The translations under genes and the position numbers were made by a program. This document shows positions 8,917-17,009 of a stretch of DNA of 57,112 nucleotides, in pieces. Position 1 is the stretch's first letter. Each line of letters opens with the position of its first letter. Under the pieces are notes generated by a model. That model was not told the origin of the DNA. It did no database searches and saw nothing but the letters and a program-made list of their open reading frames with translations. The stretch is from Eubacterium pyruvativorans (GTDB lineage Bacteria > Bacillota > Clostridia > Peptostreptococcales > Anaerovoracaceae), in the NCBI RefSeq assembly GCF_900102225.1, contig NZ_FNBF01000011.1:1-57112 (forward strand). The letters run 5' to 3'.

Positions 8917-10296
8917 CTACTTCTCATCCTGCATCAGAAGATCACCGACCTTATACACGTCTCCTGCGCCCATGGTGATCACCAGATCCCCCTTCTCCGC
9001 ATGTTCCTTCACGTAAGCGGCGATACTGTCGAAATCCTTCATATAGCGGACATTCATATCCGGATGTTCCCCGTGAATGGCATCCGCCAGCTTCTTCGAA
9101 TCGATGTTATAGATGTCCTTCTCTCTGGCAGCGTAGATATCCGTCAGGATCAGATGATCAGTCAGCCCGAATGCATCGGCGAACTGATCGAAAAGAGCCA
9201 GTGTCCGCGTATAGGTATGAGGCTGGAAAATGCACCAGATATCATGGTGCGGCAGCTTGTCCGCAGCGTTCAGCGTCGCTCTGATCTCCGTCGGATGATG
9301 CGCATAGTCGTCGATCAGCCGGGCACCCCGGCCGAAATAACCTTTCACATCGAACCGTCTCTGGATGCCGGTGTACTTCTCCAGAGTAGCGATAATGACA
9401 TCCGGACCGATGCCCATCTCATAGGCACAGGCGAAAGCGGCCGTCGCATTCAGGATATTATGTTCTCCCGGAATACGGAGGATCACTTCCCCCAGATCCT
9501 GTCCGTCATGTATCACATGGAAACGGGGGATTCCCTCCACGAACCGGACGCCGGACACCGAGTAGTCGGAATTACTGTTATAGCCGAACAGAATGACATT
9601 CTTCCGGCCCTTCACCACCTCGCTGACAAAAGGATTCGCATCGTAGGCAATGATCTTCCCGGTTTCCGGCACATAACCGGCAAACCGGTCGAAAGACTTC
9701 ACAATTGCGTCGATGTCCTTGAAATAATCCAGGTGATCCGAATCAATATTCATGATAATTTCAATGTTCGGATGCAGCTGCAGGAAACTGTCCCGGTACT
9801 CGCAGGCCTCCGTGATGAAGGTGTCGCCATGACCCACCTGCACATTGCCGCCGATTTCTGCCAGTTCTCCGCCTACCAGAATGGTCGGGTCCTTCCCGGC
9901 GTTATTCAGAATCAGCGAGAGCATGGACGTGGTGGTGGTCTTCCCATGGGTGCCGCTGACGGCAATACTCTTCGGATATTCACACATCAGCGTTCCCAGC
10001 AGCTGTGCCCGGGATGCCATCGGAATGCCCAGTTCCTTCGCCCGGACAATCTCCGGATTCTCCTCTGCGATAGCTGCCGAGTAGACCAGAAGATCTGCGC
10101 CTTCAACATTCTCCGCCCTGTGTCCGATGTAGATCTTCGCACCCAGGGTTGCAAGATGGTCTGTGATCATGGATTCCTTCATATCAGAACCGGTCACATT
10201 GTATCCTCTGGACAGCAGGATCTCCGCAATGGCAGAGAGACCGATACCGCCGATACCGATACAATGAATATTCCTGTGTTTGGTTAAATCGATCAT
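8917..10296 (-). CDS. murC: UDP-N-acetylmuramate--L-alanine ligase MurC
   Basis: 459 residues, normal length. Adds L-Ala to UDP-MurNAc in the cytosol, the first amino acid of the peptidoglycan stem. Seen: N-terminal Rossmann motif CIGIGGIGLSAIAEIL, the Mur-ligase P-loop SGTHGKTTTTSM (115-121), the NIDSDHLDYF metal/substrate segment, and DDYAHHPTEIRATL typical of MurC. GGAGG lies ten bases before ATG. It is the first gene of the minus-strand operon, grouping wall-precursor genes (murC, glmU domain) with prs. Confidence 0.97.
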   Translation of the reverse strand: MIDLTKHRNIHCIGIGGIGLSAIAEILLSRGYNVTGSDMKESMITDHLATLGAKIYIGHRAENVEGADLLVYSAAIAEENPEIVRAKELGIPMASRAQLLGTLMCEYPKSIAVSGTHGKTTTTSMLSLILNNAGKDPTILVGGELAEIGGNVQVGHGDTFITEACEYRDSFLQLHPNIEIIMNIDSDHLDYFKDIDAIVKSFDRFAGYVPETGKIIAYDANPFVSEVVKGRKNVILFGYNSNSDYSVSGVRFVEGIPRFHVIHDGQDLGEVILRIPGEHNILNATAAFACAYEMGIGPDVIIATLEKYTGIQRRFDVKGYFGRGARLIDDYAHHPTEIRATLNAADKLPHHDIWCIFQPHTYTRTLALFDQFADAFGLTDHLILTDIYAAREKDIYNIDSKKLADAIHGEHPDMNVRYMKDFDSIAAYVKEHAEKGDLVITMGAGDVYKVGDLLMQDEK

Positions 10297-10372
10297 TGTG
10301 ATACAACCTCCGGTTTCATACTGTTTCTCCGTGCGCCGCCGCCCAAATGGTCAGCGTTCCACACGTCCCAAC

Positions 10373-10381
10373 ATTATAGCA
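10373..10381 (-). promoter_or_regulatory. Extended -10 promoter candidate for murC operon
   Basis: On the minus strand TGCTATAAT forms an extended -10 element (TGnTATAAT) about 80 bases before murC. No good -35 hexamer lies 16-18 bases upstream, which extended -10 promoters do not strictly require. Confidence 0.55.
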
Positions 10382-10641
10382 TACATTCAACATGAGATGT
10401 GGTTCTAACCATGATACAAAAATAAATAATTCCCGATTATTTCACCGGATCCGGATATTCCAAGCACATTCTAATTGCACTTTTCAAAGTACATGATTTT
10501 TATTTCCTGGCAGAACTTGACCCAAAAATTACTCTTCTTTTCCCGTCAAAAGGTTGCAATCTCTACATATTCCACAACTGGGTAGATTTCTAATTGAAAA
10601 AATCGTGATGACGAAGCGGCAGAGTTGTCCAAATAATCGTA

Positions 10642-10670
10642 TTGCATGGTCCCGAAATCGTGGATATAAT
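10642..10670 (+). promoter_or_regulatory. Sigma-A-type promoter of spoVG
   Basis: TTGCAT and a perfect TATAAT are separated by 17 bases, about 65 bases before the spoVG start. I see no convincing sigma-H pair, the form that drives Bacillus spoVG. Confidence 0.75.
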
Positions 10671-10736
10671 ACCTTATTGAGTAGAGTATGTTGAAATATC
10701 AGTCTGTAAGAAGAATCATGCGAATGGGGTGGTGAA

Positions 10737-11021
10737 ATGAAAATTACAGATGTCAGAATCCACAAGATCAACTCTGACAGCAAGATGAAGGCGGTTGCCT
10801 CCGTCACGTTTGATGATGAGTTCGTCGTGCATGACATTAAGATTATTTCAGGGCAGAACGGCATGTTCATCGCAATGCCGAGCCGGAAAATGGGTGACGG
10901 AGATTTCCGGGATATTGCACATCCGCTCACGTCTGAAGTCAGAAACCGGATGAAAGAAGCGATTTTTGCGGAGTATGATACCGTGCTCGCCGAATCGGAA
11001 ACCAGCGGTTCGGATCAGTAG
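10737..11021 (+). CDS. spoVG: SpoVG RNA/DNA-binding regulator
   Basis: 94 residues, normal length. The start MKITDVRIHKIN, the central VTFDDEFVVHDIKII and the GMFIAMPSRK segment are hallmark SpoVG sequences. SpoVG is a small nucleic-acid-binding regulator of septation, sporulation and wall-related genes in Bacillota. GGGGTGGTG precedes the ATG. In Bacillus spoVG lies directly upstream of gcaD(glmU)-prs in the same direction; here it is divergent from murC-glmU-prs, so the locus has been inverted. It is monocistronic, ending in a strong hairpin terminator. Confidence 0.97.
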   Translation: MKITDVRIHKINSDSKMKAVASVTFDDEFVVHDIKIISGQNGMFIAMPSRKMGDGDFRDIAHPLTSEVRNRMKEAIFAEYDTVLAESETSGSDQ

Positions 11022-11038
11022 CGGAAGATAACCGATTG

Positions 11039-11093
11039 AAAAGAGCTGCAAAAGGACGGGGCCATGCGGCCTGCCCTTCTGCAGCTCTTTTTT
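11039..11093. terminator. Bidirectional intrinsic terminator between spoVG and pyk
   Basis: AAGAGCTGCA pairs with TGCAGCTCTT across an inner GC-rich stem, followed by six T on plus. Four A precede it, giving a T run in the other direction. It therefore serves the convergent spoVG and pyk transcripts. Confidence 0.9.
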
Positions 11094-11148
11094 CATTCTC
11101 CGATCCGGGGAACAGCCCGCCCGCAGCGGAGGAAGCTGCCCTCCCGGG

Positions 11149-12567
11149 TCAGGCCTGAATGATCCGGATCATATTCGTGTCGCCGCTCTTTCCCAGCGGG
11201 ATGCCCGCCGTGACCACCAGCATGGCACCCTCGTGAATGATTCCCCGATCAATGGCGACCTCCGCCACGTGACGGATCAGCTCCAGCAGCCGGTCCTTCT
11301 GCAGGGACAGAAGCGGCTCGATGCCCCACTCCAGCGCCATCTGATGATACGCCTTCTGATTCGGCGTCGCACCGATGATCTGCACATCCGGACGGAATTT
11401 CGCCGTTCTTCTGGCAGTGAATCCGGACATGGTGACAGCGACGATCGCCTGGGCCTGGGTATCATCTGCCAGGGTGCAGGCTGCGTGCGCCACCGCATTG
11501 GTGGTATCTTTCACATCCATCTCATGCCACTGGGGCGTTCTGGATTTCATCTGGATCAGATCCCGGTCCGCCTGGGCGGCGATCCTTGCCATCGCCCGCA
11601 CCGCCTCCACCGGATATTTCCCCGCCGCCGTCTCACCGGACAGCATGACGGCAGAGGTCCCGTCAAATACCGCATTCGCCACGTCCGTGGTTTCCGCTCT
11701 GGTGGGCCGGGGATTCTCAATCATGGATTCCAGCATCTGGGTCGCTGTGATGACCAGCTTCCCGGACTGTTCGCACCGCTTGATGAACCGCTTCTGAATG
11801 CCCGGAAGCTGTTCATAAGAAAGTTCCACCCCCATGTCTCCCCGGGCGATCATGATACCGTCCGATTCCTTCAATATTTCCTCGAAGTTCTCCACACCCT
11901 GCGTACTTTCAATTTTTGACAGAATGCGAATATCCTTTCCGCCGTTAATATCCAGAAAATGTCTCATCTCCCGCACATCCTCTGCCGTGCGGGTGAAGGA
12001 AGCAGCAACATAATCCACACCATTTTCAATGCCGAAAAGCAGATCCGCCTTGTCCTTCTCTGACATAAATGGAAGACTGATACTCACATTCGGTACGTTA
12101 ATGCCTTTGTGATTGCTGACCGCACCCCCGTGGATCACTTCACAGATCACATCCGTGTCCGTCACTTCCCGTACATCCAGACTGATCTTTCCGTCGTCGA
12201 TCAGCACGCGGTTGTGGGGAGAAAGATCCTTGGCAAATCCGTCGAATGTGACGCTGACCCGGTTTTCGTCCCCCATAACTTCCCGGGTGGTCAGGGTGAA
12301 CGGCTGGCCGTCCCGGAGCATCACCTTCCCGTCCTTGAAATCCTTCACCCGGATCTCCGGGCCCTTGGTATCCAGCAGCACCGCAGCAGGGACACCCAGT
12401 TCGTCCCGCACCTTCCGGAACCGGGCGATATTCCGCTCATGCTGCGCATAATCTCCGTGAGAGAAGTTGAACCGGCCGGTATTCATCCCCGCCCGGAACA
12501 GTTCCCGCATGACTTCTTCACTGTCCGATGCCGGCCCGATGGTACATATAATTTTCGTCTTCCGCAT
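11149..12567 (-). CDS. pyk: Pyruvate kinase
   Basis: 472 residues, the classical length without the extra C-terminal PEP-utilising-type domain found in Bacillus pyruvate kinase. Converts PEP and ADP to pyruvate and ATP. Seen: KIICTIGPAS start, GRFNFSHG with the substrate-binding Arg, LLDTKGPEIR, the metal site IMIARGDMGVEL and TATQMLESM with the catalytic Thr. AGGTGA precedes the ATG. Pyruvate is a substrate of DapA in the divergent lysine operon, but no shared regulation is visible. Monocistronic as far as can be seen. Confidence 0.97.
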   Translation of the reverse strand: MRKTKIICTIGPASDSEEVMRELFRAGMNTGRFNFSHGDYAQHERNIARFRKVRDELGVPAAVLLDTKGPEIRVKDFKDGKVMLRDGQPFTLTTREVMGDENRVSVTFDGFAKDLSPHNRVLIDDGKISLDVREVTDTDVICEVIHGGAVSNHKGINVPNVSISLPFMSEKDKADLLFGIENGVDYVAASFTRTAEDVREMRHFLDINGGKDIRILSKIESTQGVENFEEILKESDGIMIARGDMGVELSYEQLPGIQKRFIKRCEQSGKLVITATQMLESMIENPRPTRAETTDVANAVFDGTSAVMLSGETAAGKYPVEAVRAMARIAAQADRDLIQMKSRTPQWHEMDVKDTTNAVAHAACTLADDTQAQAIVAVTMSGFTARRTAKFRPDVQIIGATPNQKAYHQMALEWGIEPLLSLQKDRLLELIRHVAEVAIDRGIIHEGAMLVVTAGIPLGKSGDTNMIRIIQA

Positions 12568-12663
12568 AGATTCACCTGCTGCTTTCTCTATTCCTGATCA
12601 CCGGAAGCTGCTCCCTTCCGGCGCTTTCCATTGAATTTAACATACCCGCAAGGCGGAATGCAA

Positions 12664-12721
12664 CACGAGTATTATATCGCAAAAAACGGCCGGCCGCCCG
12701 CCCACTTTTTTCCGGCCGGCC
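12664..12721 (-). promoter_or_regulatory. pyk upstream region: TATAAT -10 box and GGCCGGCC hairpin
   Basis: On the minus strand a perfect TATAAT (12671-12676) lies about 100 bases before pyk, without a clear -35. Just upstream two GGCCGGCC copies flank a short spacer and are followed by GTTTTTTG, which looks like a terminator that would stop leftward read-through before the pyk promoter. Roles are inferred. Confidence 0.4.
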
Positions 12722-12833
12722 ATTCCGGCCGTTTTCCCGGCACAGGACCGGTTCGCTCGGGATTTTTTTGCCGAAATCAACAAAATCAACCGTGGAATTC
12801 TGTTATGTTTCTCCAAAAGTTCGCACTTCAGCC

Positions 12834-12862
12834 TTGACTCCCGGAGCAAAATACTCTATGAT
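12834..12862 (+). promoter_or_regulatory. Sigma-A promoter of the dap-lys operon
   Basis: TTGACT and TATGAT with exactly 17 bases between them, ending 23 bases before the riboswitch P1 stem. Confidence 0.85.
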
Positions 12863-12885
12863 GTGTGCATAAACAATCAAATTGA

Positions 12886-13065
12886 GATAGAGGATGCGTC
12901 TTATGATGAGTAACGCTGCCGATGTGATACGGAACAGGCAGCGCGGAAGGCATGGACGCCGAAGACGGGCAGAACCGTGTGGCTGCCTTGTCTGGGCGGA
13001 CGGACTAAGAGTCGTCCGACTGTCGCACTTCATTTCGTAGAGAGAGATGACTGCGGAGCGCTATC
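12886..13065 (+). promoter_or_regulatory. Lysine riboswitch (L-box)
   Basis: A 180-base leader with the L-box core: 5' P1 strand GATAGAGGATGCG, ATGAGTA loop E-type segment, GACGCCGAAGACGGGC, CTGGGCGGA with its hairpin, the core GACTGTCGCACTT, and the 3' strand GGAGCGCTATC pairing back with GATAG. Lysine binding is known to favour the downstream terminator, lowering expression. It precedes dapA-dapB-lysA, the expected target. Confidence 0.93.
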
Positions 13066-13145
13066 CTGGATATGAACCGATTACCACCGCCTGCGGGGGC
13101 TTTGTCTTGCGCCGGAATGCAGGGGAACTGGATCATTATCGAGGA

Positions 13146-13173
13146 GCAGCGGCCGCGAAGCCGCTGCTTTTTT
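13146..13173 (+). terminator. Intrinsic terminator of the lysine riboswitch
   Basis: GCAGCGGC pairs with GCCGCTGC around a six-base loop and is followed by six T. It lies 80 bases after the aptamer and 60 bases before dapA, the expected expression platform. Confidence 0.9.
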
Positions 13174-13233
13174 CATTCGTATCGTCTCAATGGAAGTATG
13201 ATCATTTTTATCAGGCCTCAGGAGGTAATATCG

Positions 13234-14127
13234 ATGAAGAACACTGTTTTCAGAGGAATCGCCACAGCTATGATTACTCCGTTCACGCCGGACGGCAGTG
13301 CCGTCAACTTCGAACAGTACGGCAGACTGATCGACCGGCAGCTCGATGCCGGCATCAATGCCCTGGTCATCGCAGCCACAACCGGTGAGGGACCTACCCT
13401 CACGGACCGGGAACACAAGGATGTCATTTCCTTCGCCGTAGACCGGGTTGCCGGAAGAGTTCCGGTCATCGCCGGCACCGGCAGCAACGACACTGCATAC
13501 GGTATTCAGCTCACCAAGTATGCCTGTGACGCCGGCGTCGATGCCTGCCTGGTGGTCACCCCGTACTATAACAAGGCTACCCAGGACGGCCTGATCCGCA
13601 TGTACACAGAATATGCGGATGCCAGTACGAAGCCGATCATCATTTATAATGTACCTTCCCGCACCGGCGTGAATGTGGCACCGGACACCTATGCGGCACT
13701 GTCCAAGCATCCGAATATCGCTGCCACGAAGGAAGCGAACGGTGATATTGGAAAGATCGTGGAACTGGCTGCGAAAGCCGGGGACAATCTGGATATCTAT
13801 TCCGGCAACGACGATCAGATCGTTCCGATTCTGTCCATGGGCGGCATCGGCTGTATCTCCACCATGGCGAATGTCATCCCGGAGATGAGCGTGGCGATCA
13901 CGGACAAGTGGTTCTCCGGTGACATCGAAGGCGCCTGCGCACTGCAGAAGAAGGTTCTTCCGCTGATCCGCGGACTGTTCTGTGAAGTGAACCCGATTCC
14001 GGTGAAGGCGGCATGTGCACGGCTCGGACTCTGCGACAACGTTCTCCGTTCGCCGATGTATCCGATGCAGCCGGATACCTACGAAAAGCTGGCCGCTGCA
14101 ATGGACGAACTGGGGGTAGAGGCATAA
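13234..14127 (+). CDS. dapA: 4-hydroxy-tetrahydrodipicolinate synthase
   Basis: 297 residues, normal length. Condenses pyruvate with aspartate semialdehyde, the committed step to diaminopimelate and lysine. The Schiff-base lysine is Lys166 in NIAATKEANGD, with Tyr138 in IIIYNVPSRTG and the AATTGEGPTL substrate loop. Start set by AGGAGG; in-frame codons further upstream lie in the riboswitch leader and are not used. First gene of the riboswitch-controlled operon; its stop overlaps the dapB start by one base. Confidence 0.97.
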   Translation: MKNTVFRGIATAMITPFTPDGSAVNFEQYGRLIDRQLDAGINALVIAATTGEGPTLTDREHKDVISFAVDRVAGRVPVIAGTGSNDTAYGIQLTKYACDAGVDACLVVTPYYNKATQDGLIRMYTEYADASTKPIIIYNVPSRTGVNVAPDTYAALSKHPNIAATKEANGDIGKIVELAAKAGDNLDIYSGNDDQIVPILSMGGIGCISTMANVIPEMSVAITDKWFSGDIEGACALQKKVLPLIRGLFCEVNPIPVKAACARLGLCDNVLRSPMYPMQPDTYEKLAAAMDELGVEA

Positions 14128-14861
14128 TGGCACTGAAAGTAATGATTCACGGCGCATCCGGGCACATCGGTCAGATCCTGCTGGACCGGATCAGCCACAC
14201 AGACGATTTCGAACTGGCCGCTGCAGTGGCCCATCACGCAGAGGAGGACATCCTGTCCAGTCTTTCCGACTATCAGGGCCCGGCAGATGTGCTGATTGAT
14301 TTCTCTAACCATGCGGCAACCCGGGATATCATGGAATATTGCACTTTCCGCAAGATCCCGGCGGTCATTGCCACCACAGGACAGACCGAGGAGGAGCTGG
14401 CGCTGATTGCGGAAGCGTCAAAAACGATTCCGGTATTCCGGTCGGCCAACATGTCTGTGGGTATCGCACTGCTGCAGAAACTGGTGAAGGAAGCTGCGAA
14501 GGTCTTCCCGGATGCCGATGTGGAAATCCTGGAAGCACACCACAACCGGAAGCTGGATGCCCCGAGCGGCACCGCCCTCATGCTGGCGGATGCTGTGAAG
14601 GAAGTACGAAGCGATGCGGAATACGTGGAAGGAAGAAGCGGTCACCATGCGCGGCAGCCACAGGAAATCGGCATCAGTGCACTGCGGATGGGCAATGTGG
14701 TCGGTGAACATGAAGTATTCCTGAACACCGGCACACAGATGATCACCCTCCGCCACTCCGCCTTCGACCGGGCTCTGTTCGCAGACGGCGCACTGGAAGC
14801 TGCGAAATTTCTCGCCGGAAAACCGGCCGGGCTCTATAATATGCAGGACATGATCGGCTGA
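14127..14861 (+). CDS. dapB: 4-hydroxy-tetrahydrodipicolinate reductase
   Basis: 244 residues, slightly short for DapB. NAD(P)H-dependent reduction of the DapA product. Seen: N-terminal dinucleotide motif IHGASGHIGQ, the TTGQ segment near residue 88, and the substrate-binding EAHHNRKLDAPSGTA motif with catalytic His and Lys. Starts on the dapA stop (TAATG), so translation is coupled. The later diaminopimelate steps (acyltransferase, aminotransferase or dehydrogenase, epimerase) are not in this window. Confidence 0.96.
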   Translation: MALKVMIHGASGHIGQILLDRISHTDDFELAAAVAHHAEEDILSSLSDYQGPADVLIDFSNHAATRDIMEYCTFRKIPAVIATTGQTEEELALIAEASKTIPVFRSANMSVGIALLQKLVKEAAKVFPDADVEILEAHHNRKLDAPSGTALMLADAVKEVRSDAEYVEGRSGHHARQPQEIGISALRMGNVVGEHEVFLNTGTQMITLRHSAFDRALFADGALEAAKFLAGKPAGLYNMQDMIG

Positions 14862-14917
14862 GGCGGATCCTGCCTGCCACTTTAACAGGCATCATCAAAA
14901 CGACACAATCTATATGC

Positions 14918-14968
14918 TGCGGAACGGATGACTCAGGTTGTATGCTTCTGTCATCCGTTTCTGCCGCA
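14918..14968 (+). other. Intra-operon hairpin between dapB and lysA
   Basis: In the 163-base dapB-lysA gap, TGCGG plus ACGGATGAC pairs with GTCATCCGT and CCGCA. A smaller CCTG/CAGG-type hairpin lies just after dapB. No T tract follows, so RNA processing or stability control is more likely than termination. Confidence 0.55.
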
Positions 14969-15024
14969 AACCGGGAAACTGCGGGATTCCGGTCCCTGCA
15001 CGCCCCCGGCAGAGGAGAAGAAAA

Positions 15025-16326
15025 ATGAATTTACTGTACGACAATCTGAACATCAATGAAGCGGGACACCTGACCATCGGCGGCGTCGATGCGGTCAGCC
15101 TGGCAGAAGAATACGGCACCCCCCTGTATGTCCTGGACGAGAACATCATTCGCAAAAAATGCCGGATCTACACAGAAGCGATGACCCGGTACTTTGGAAA
15201 CGGTTCTGTTCCGCTGTTTGCCGGAAAGGCACTCTGCTTCAAGGGAATCTACCCGATCGTGGAGGAAGAAGGGCTTTCTGCCGATGTTGTCTCCCCGGGA
15301 GAGATCTACACAGCGCTGGCCGCCGGATTCCCGGCAGAGAAGATTTACTTCCACGGAAACAACAAGACCGATCAGGACATTCGCTATGGTCTGGAGCAGC
15401 ACATCGGCTACTTCATCGTGGATAATCTGAATGAACTTCGCATCCTGAACGAAACTGCCGGAGAAATGGGCGTGAAACAGAAGATTCTGCTTCGTGTGAC
15501 CGTGGGACTGGACCCGCACACGCTGGATGCGATCAATACCGGAAAGATTGACTCCCAGTTCGGCCGGGCCATCGAAACAGGCCAGGCGGAAGAATCCGTT
15601 GTACAGGCTCTGGCCTGTGAGAACCTGGAGCTCTGCGGCTACCACACCCACATCGGCTCCCAGATTTTTGAAAGTGACCCGTTCTGCGACCAGATCGACA
15701 TCCTGCTGGGATTCGCCGATGACATGCGCCGGAAGCACGGCTACACCGCCGGCATCTTCAATATCGGCGGCGGCTTCGGTGTGCGCTACACCGAGAGCGA
15801 TCCGGAAGTGGATATCGCCGAAAACATCCGTCAGATTTCCGAACACCTGAAGAGTCACTGTGAAGAGCGCAACTACCCGCTGCCGCAGGTTCTGATGGAG
15901 CCTGGCCGCAGTATTGTGGCGGATGCGGGCGTCACCCTGTACACTACCGGCGGAGTGAAAGAAATCGAGGGATACCGGAACTACGTCATGGTGGACGGCG
16001 GAATGACAGACAACCCGCGTTACGCACTGTATCAGTCCGCATACACCATCGTTCTGGCCAACCGCATGAACGATACGGCGGACTTCCGCTGCACGGTTGC
16101 CGGAAGATGCTGCGAAACCGGTGACCGGCTGGCAGAAGATATCCTGCTGCCGAAAGCAAACCGCGGCGACATCGTTGCCGTGCTGACCACCGGCGCCTAC
16201 AACTACTCCATGGCCTCCAACTATAACCGGATCCCGCGTCCGGCCATCGTCATGGTGAAGGACGGCGCTGCACGGCTGGTGGTGAGAAGAGAAACCTTCC
16301 AGGACCTGATCGAGCGGGAGCTGTAA
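15025..16326 (+). CDS. lysA: Diaminopimelate decarboxylase
   Basis: 433 residues, normal length. PLP-dependent decarboxylation of meso-diaminopimelate to L-lysine, the last step of the pathway. Seen: PLP lysine Lys68 in FAGKALCFKGIY, HIGSQIFE, the phosphate-binding IGGGFGV, EPGRSIV, and GRCCETGD with the conserved Cys from the partner subunit. AGAGGAG lies before the ATG. Ends the dap operon before a strong terminator hairpin. Confidence 0.97.
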   Translation: MNLLYDNLNINEAGHLTIGGVDAVSLAEEYGTPLYVLDENIIRKKCRIYTEAMTRYFGNGSVPLFAGKALCFKGIYPIVEEEGLSADVVSPGEIYTALAAGFPAEKIYFHGNNKTDQDIRYGLEQHIGYFIVDNLNELRILNETAGEMGVKQKILLRVTVGLDPHTLDAINTGKIDSQFGRAIETGQAEESVVQALACENLELCGYHTHIGSQIFESDPFCDQIDILLGFADDMRRKHGYTAGIFNIGGGFGVRYTESDPEVDIAENIRQISEHLKSHCEERNYPLPQVLMEPGRSIVADAGVTLYTTGGVKEIEGYRNYVMVDGGMTDNPRYALYQSAYTIVLANRMNDTADFRCTVAGRCCETGDRLAEDILLPKANRGDIVAVLTTGAYNYSMASNYNRIPRPAIVMVKDGAARLVVRRETFQDLIEREL

Positions 16327-16350
16327 CAGAAACTAAATCGAGCAGACAGA

Positions 16351-16391
16351 ACAAGTGCGGAATCGCCCGGGTGAAGCGATTCCGCACTTGT
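16351..16391. terminator. Terminator between lysA and the convergent peptidase gene
   Basis: A perfect 16-bp stem (ACAAGTGCGGAATCGC and its complement) with a nine-base loop, then CTGTTTCTG on plus. It sits between convergent genes and probably serves the lysA transcript. The T tract is interrupted. Confidence 0.8.
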
Positions 16392-16406
16392 CTGTTTCTG
16401 ATTCTG

Positions 16407-17006
16407 TTACTTCGCCAATCCGATGATGAACTGCTGGTATGTCCATCCTCCCAGCCATTTCTCCATCCGTTCTTCGTCATACGGAACATTGTTTCCCTGC
16501 TCCTTCGTGAGTCCCGGGTCTTTGGCAAAAAAAACACCGTTTTCATACTTCCAGAAACACATCACATGACCGTTGCGGGAAGTCCGGACCGACCCGTCCA
16601 TGGAATAAAAATCCGTATTGCGGGAAGACGCCCAGATTACTGTGTCCTCCTGCATCAGCGCCTCCCGGAGGGCTGCCACGGTCCGCTCCAAAGGCCGGGA
16701 CTCCACGCCGAACAGTTTACGGTTCATTTCATTGAACTGAAACTGGGCATCACCGCCGCAGATCCCGGTTCCGTCCTTCGAGGCAACCCGGCTCTGATCC
16801 ACGCCGTACTCCGCCCTCATGTGATACACATCCGCCGGCGTCAGATCCTTTCCCGTGAGCACGTCAATGCAGTGGGTCATGGACACAAGACCGCAGGCCC
16901 GGTAATCGATCATCGCATCCCAGTAAGGGAGATGCTCCCAGGGTTCCCCGTTTCTCTGGGAGAAAAAAAGTTCTTCCGCATGTCTCTCTAATTCCGGTCT
17001 TACCAT
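16407..17006 (-). CDS. C39-like cysteine peptidase family protein
   Basis: 199 residues, no signal peptide or membrane segment. The pattern DYRACGLVSMTHCIDVLTGKD resembles the active-site helix of C39-like peptidases, giving Cys38. A matching His147 lies in NGHVMCFWK and Asp163 in AKDPG, a plausible triad. Substrate unknown; such proteins may be peptidases or transglutaminase-like enzymes. Its ribosome site GGGGAG is formed by the end of the NUDIX gene, whose stop lies three bases before the ATG, so the two are translationally coupled. I do not recognise the exact family. Confidence 0.6.
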   Translation of the reverse strand: MVRPELERHAEELFFSQRNGEPWEHLPYWDAMIDYRACGLVSMTHCIDVLTGKDLTPADVYHMRAEYGVDQSRVASKDGTGICGGDAQFQFNEMNRKLFGVESRPLERTVAALREALMQEDTVIWASSRNTDFYSMDGSVRTSRNGHVMCFWKYENGVFFAKDPGLTKEQGNNVPYDEERMEKWLGGWTYQQFIIGLAK

Positions 17007-17009
17007 GTT

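Larger units (their letters stand above)
10297..10736. other. AT-rich divergent intergenic region between murC and spoVG
   Basis: About 440 bases that are clearly more AT-rich than the flanking genes, with no convincing open frame. It carries promoter-like elements for both directions, listed separately. The middle (about 10400-10600) holds only short A/T runs and no repeat or hairpin I would defend. Confidence 0.7.

Noticed and set aside
13072-13233. N-terminal extension of dapA into the leader
   Set aside because: The sequence is riboswitch and terminator; AGGAGG just before the later ATG gives a normal DapA.
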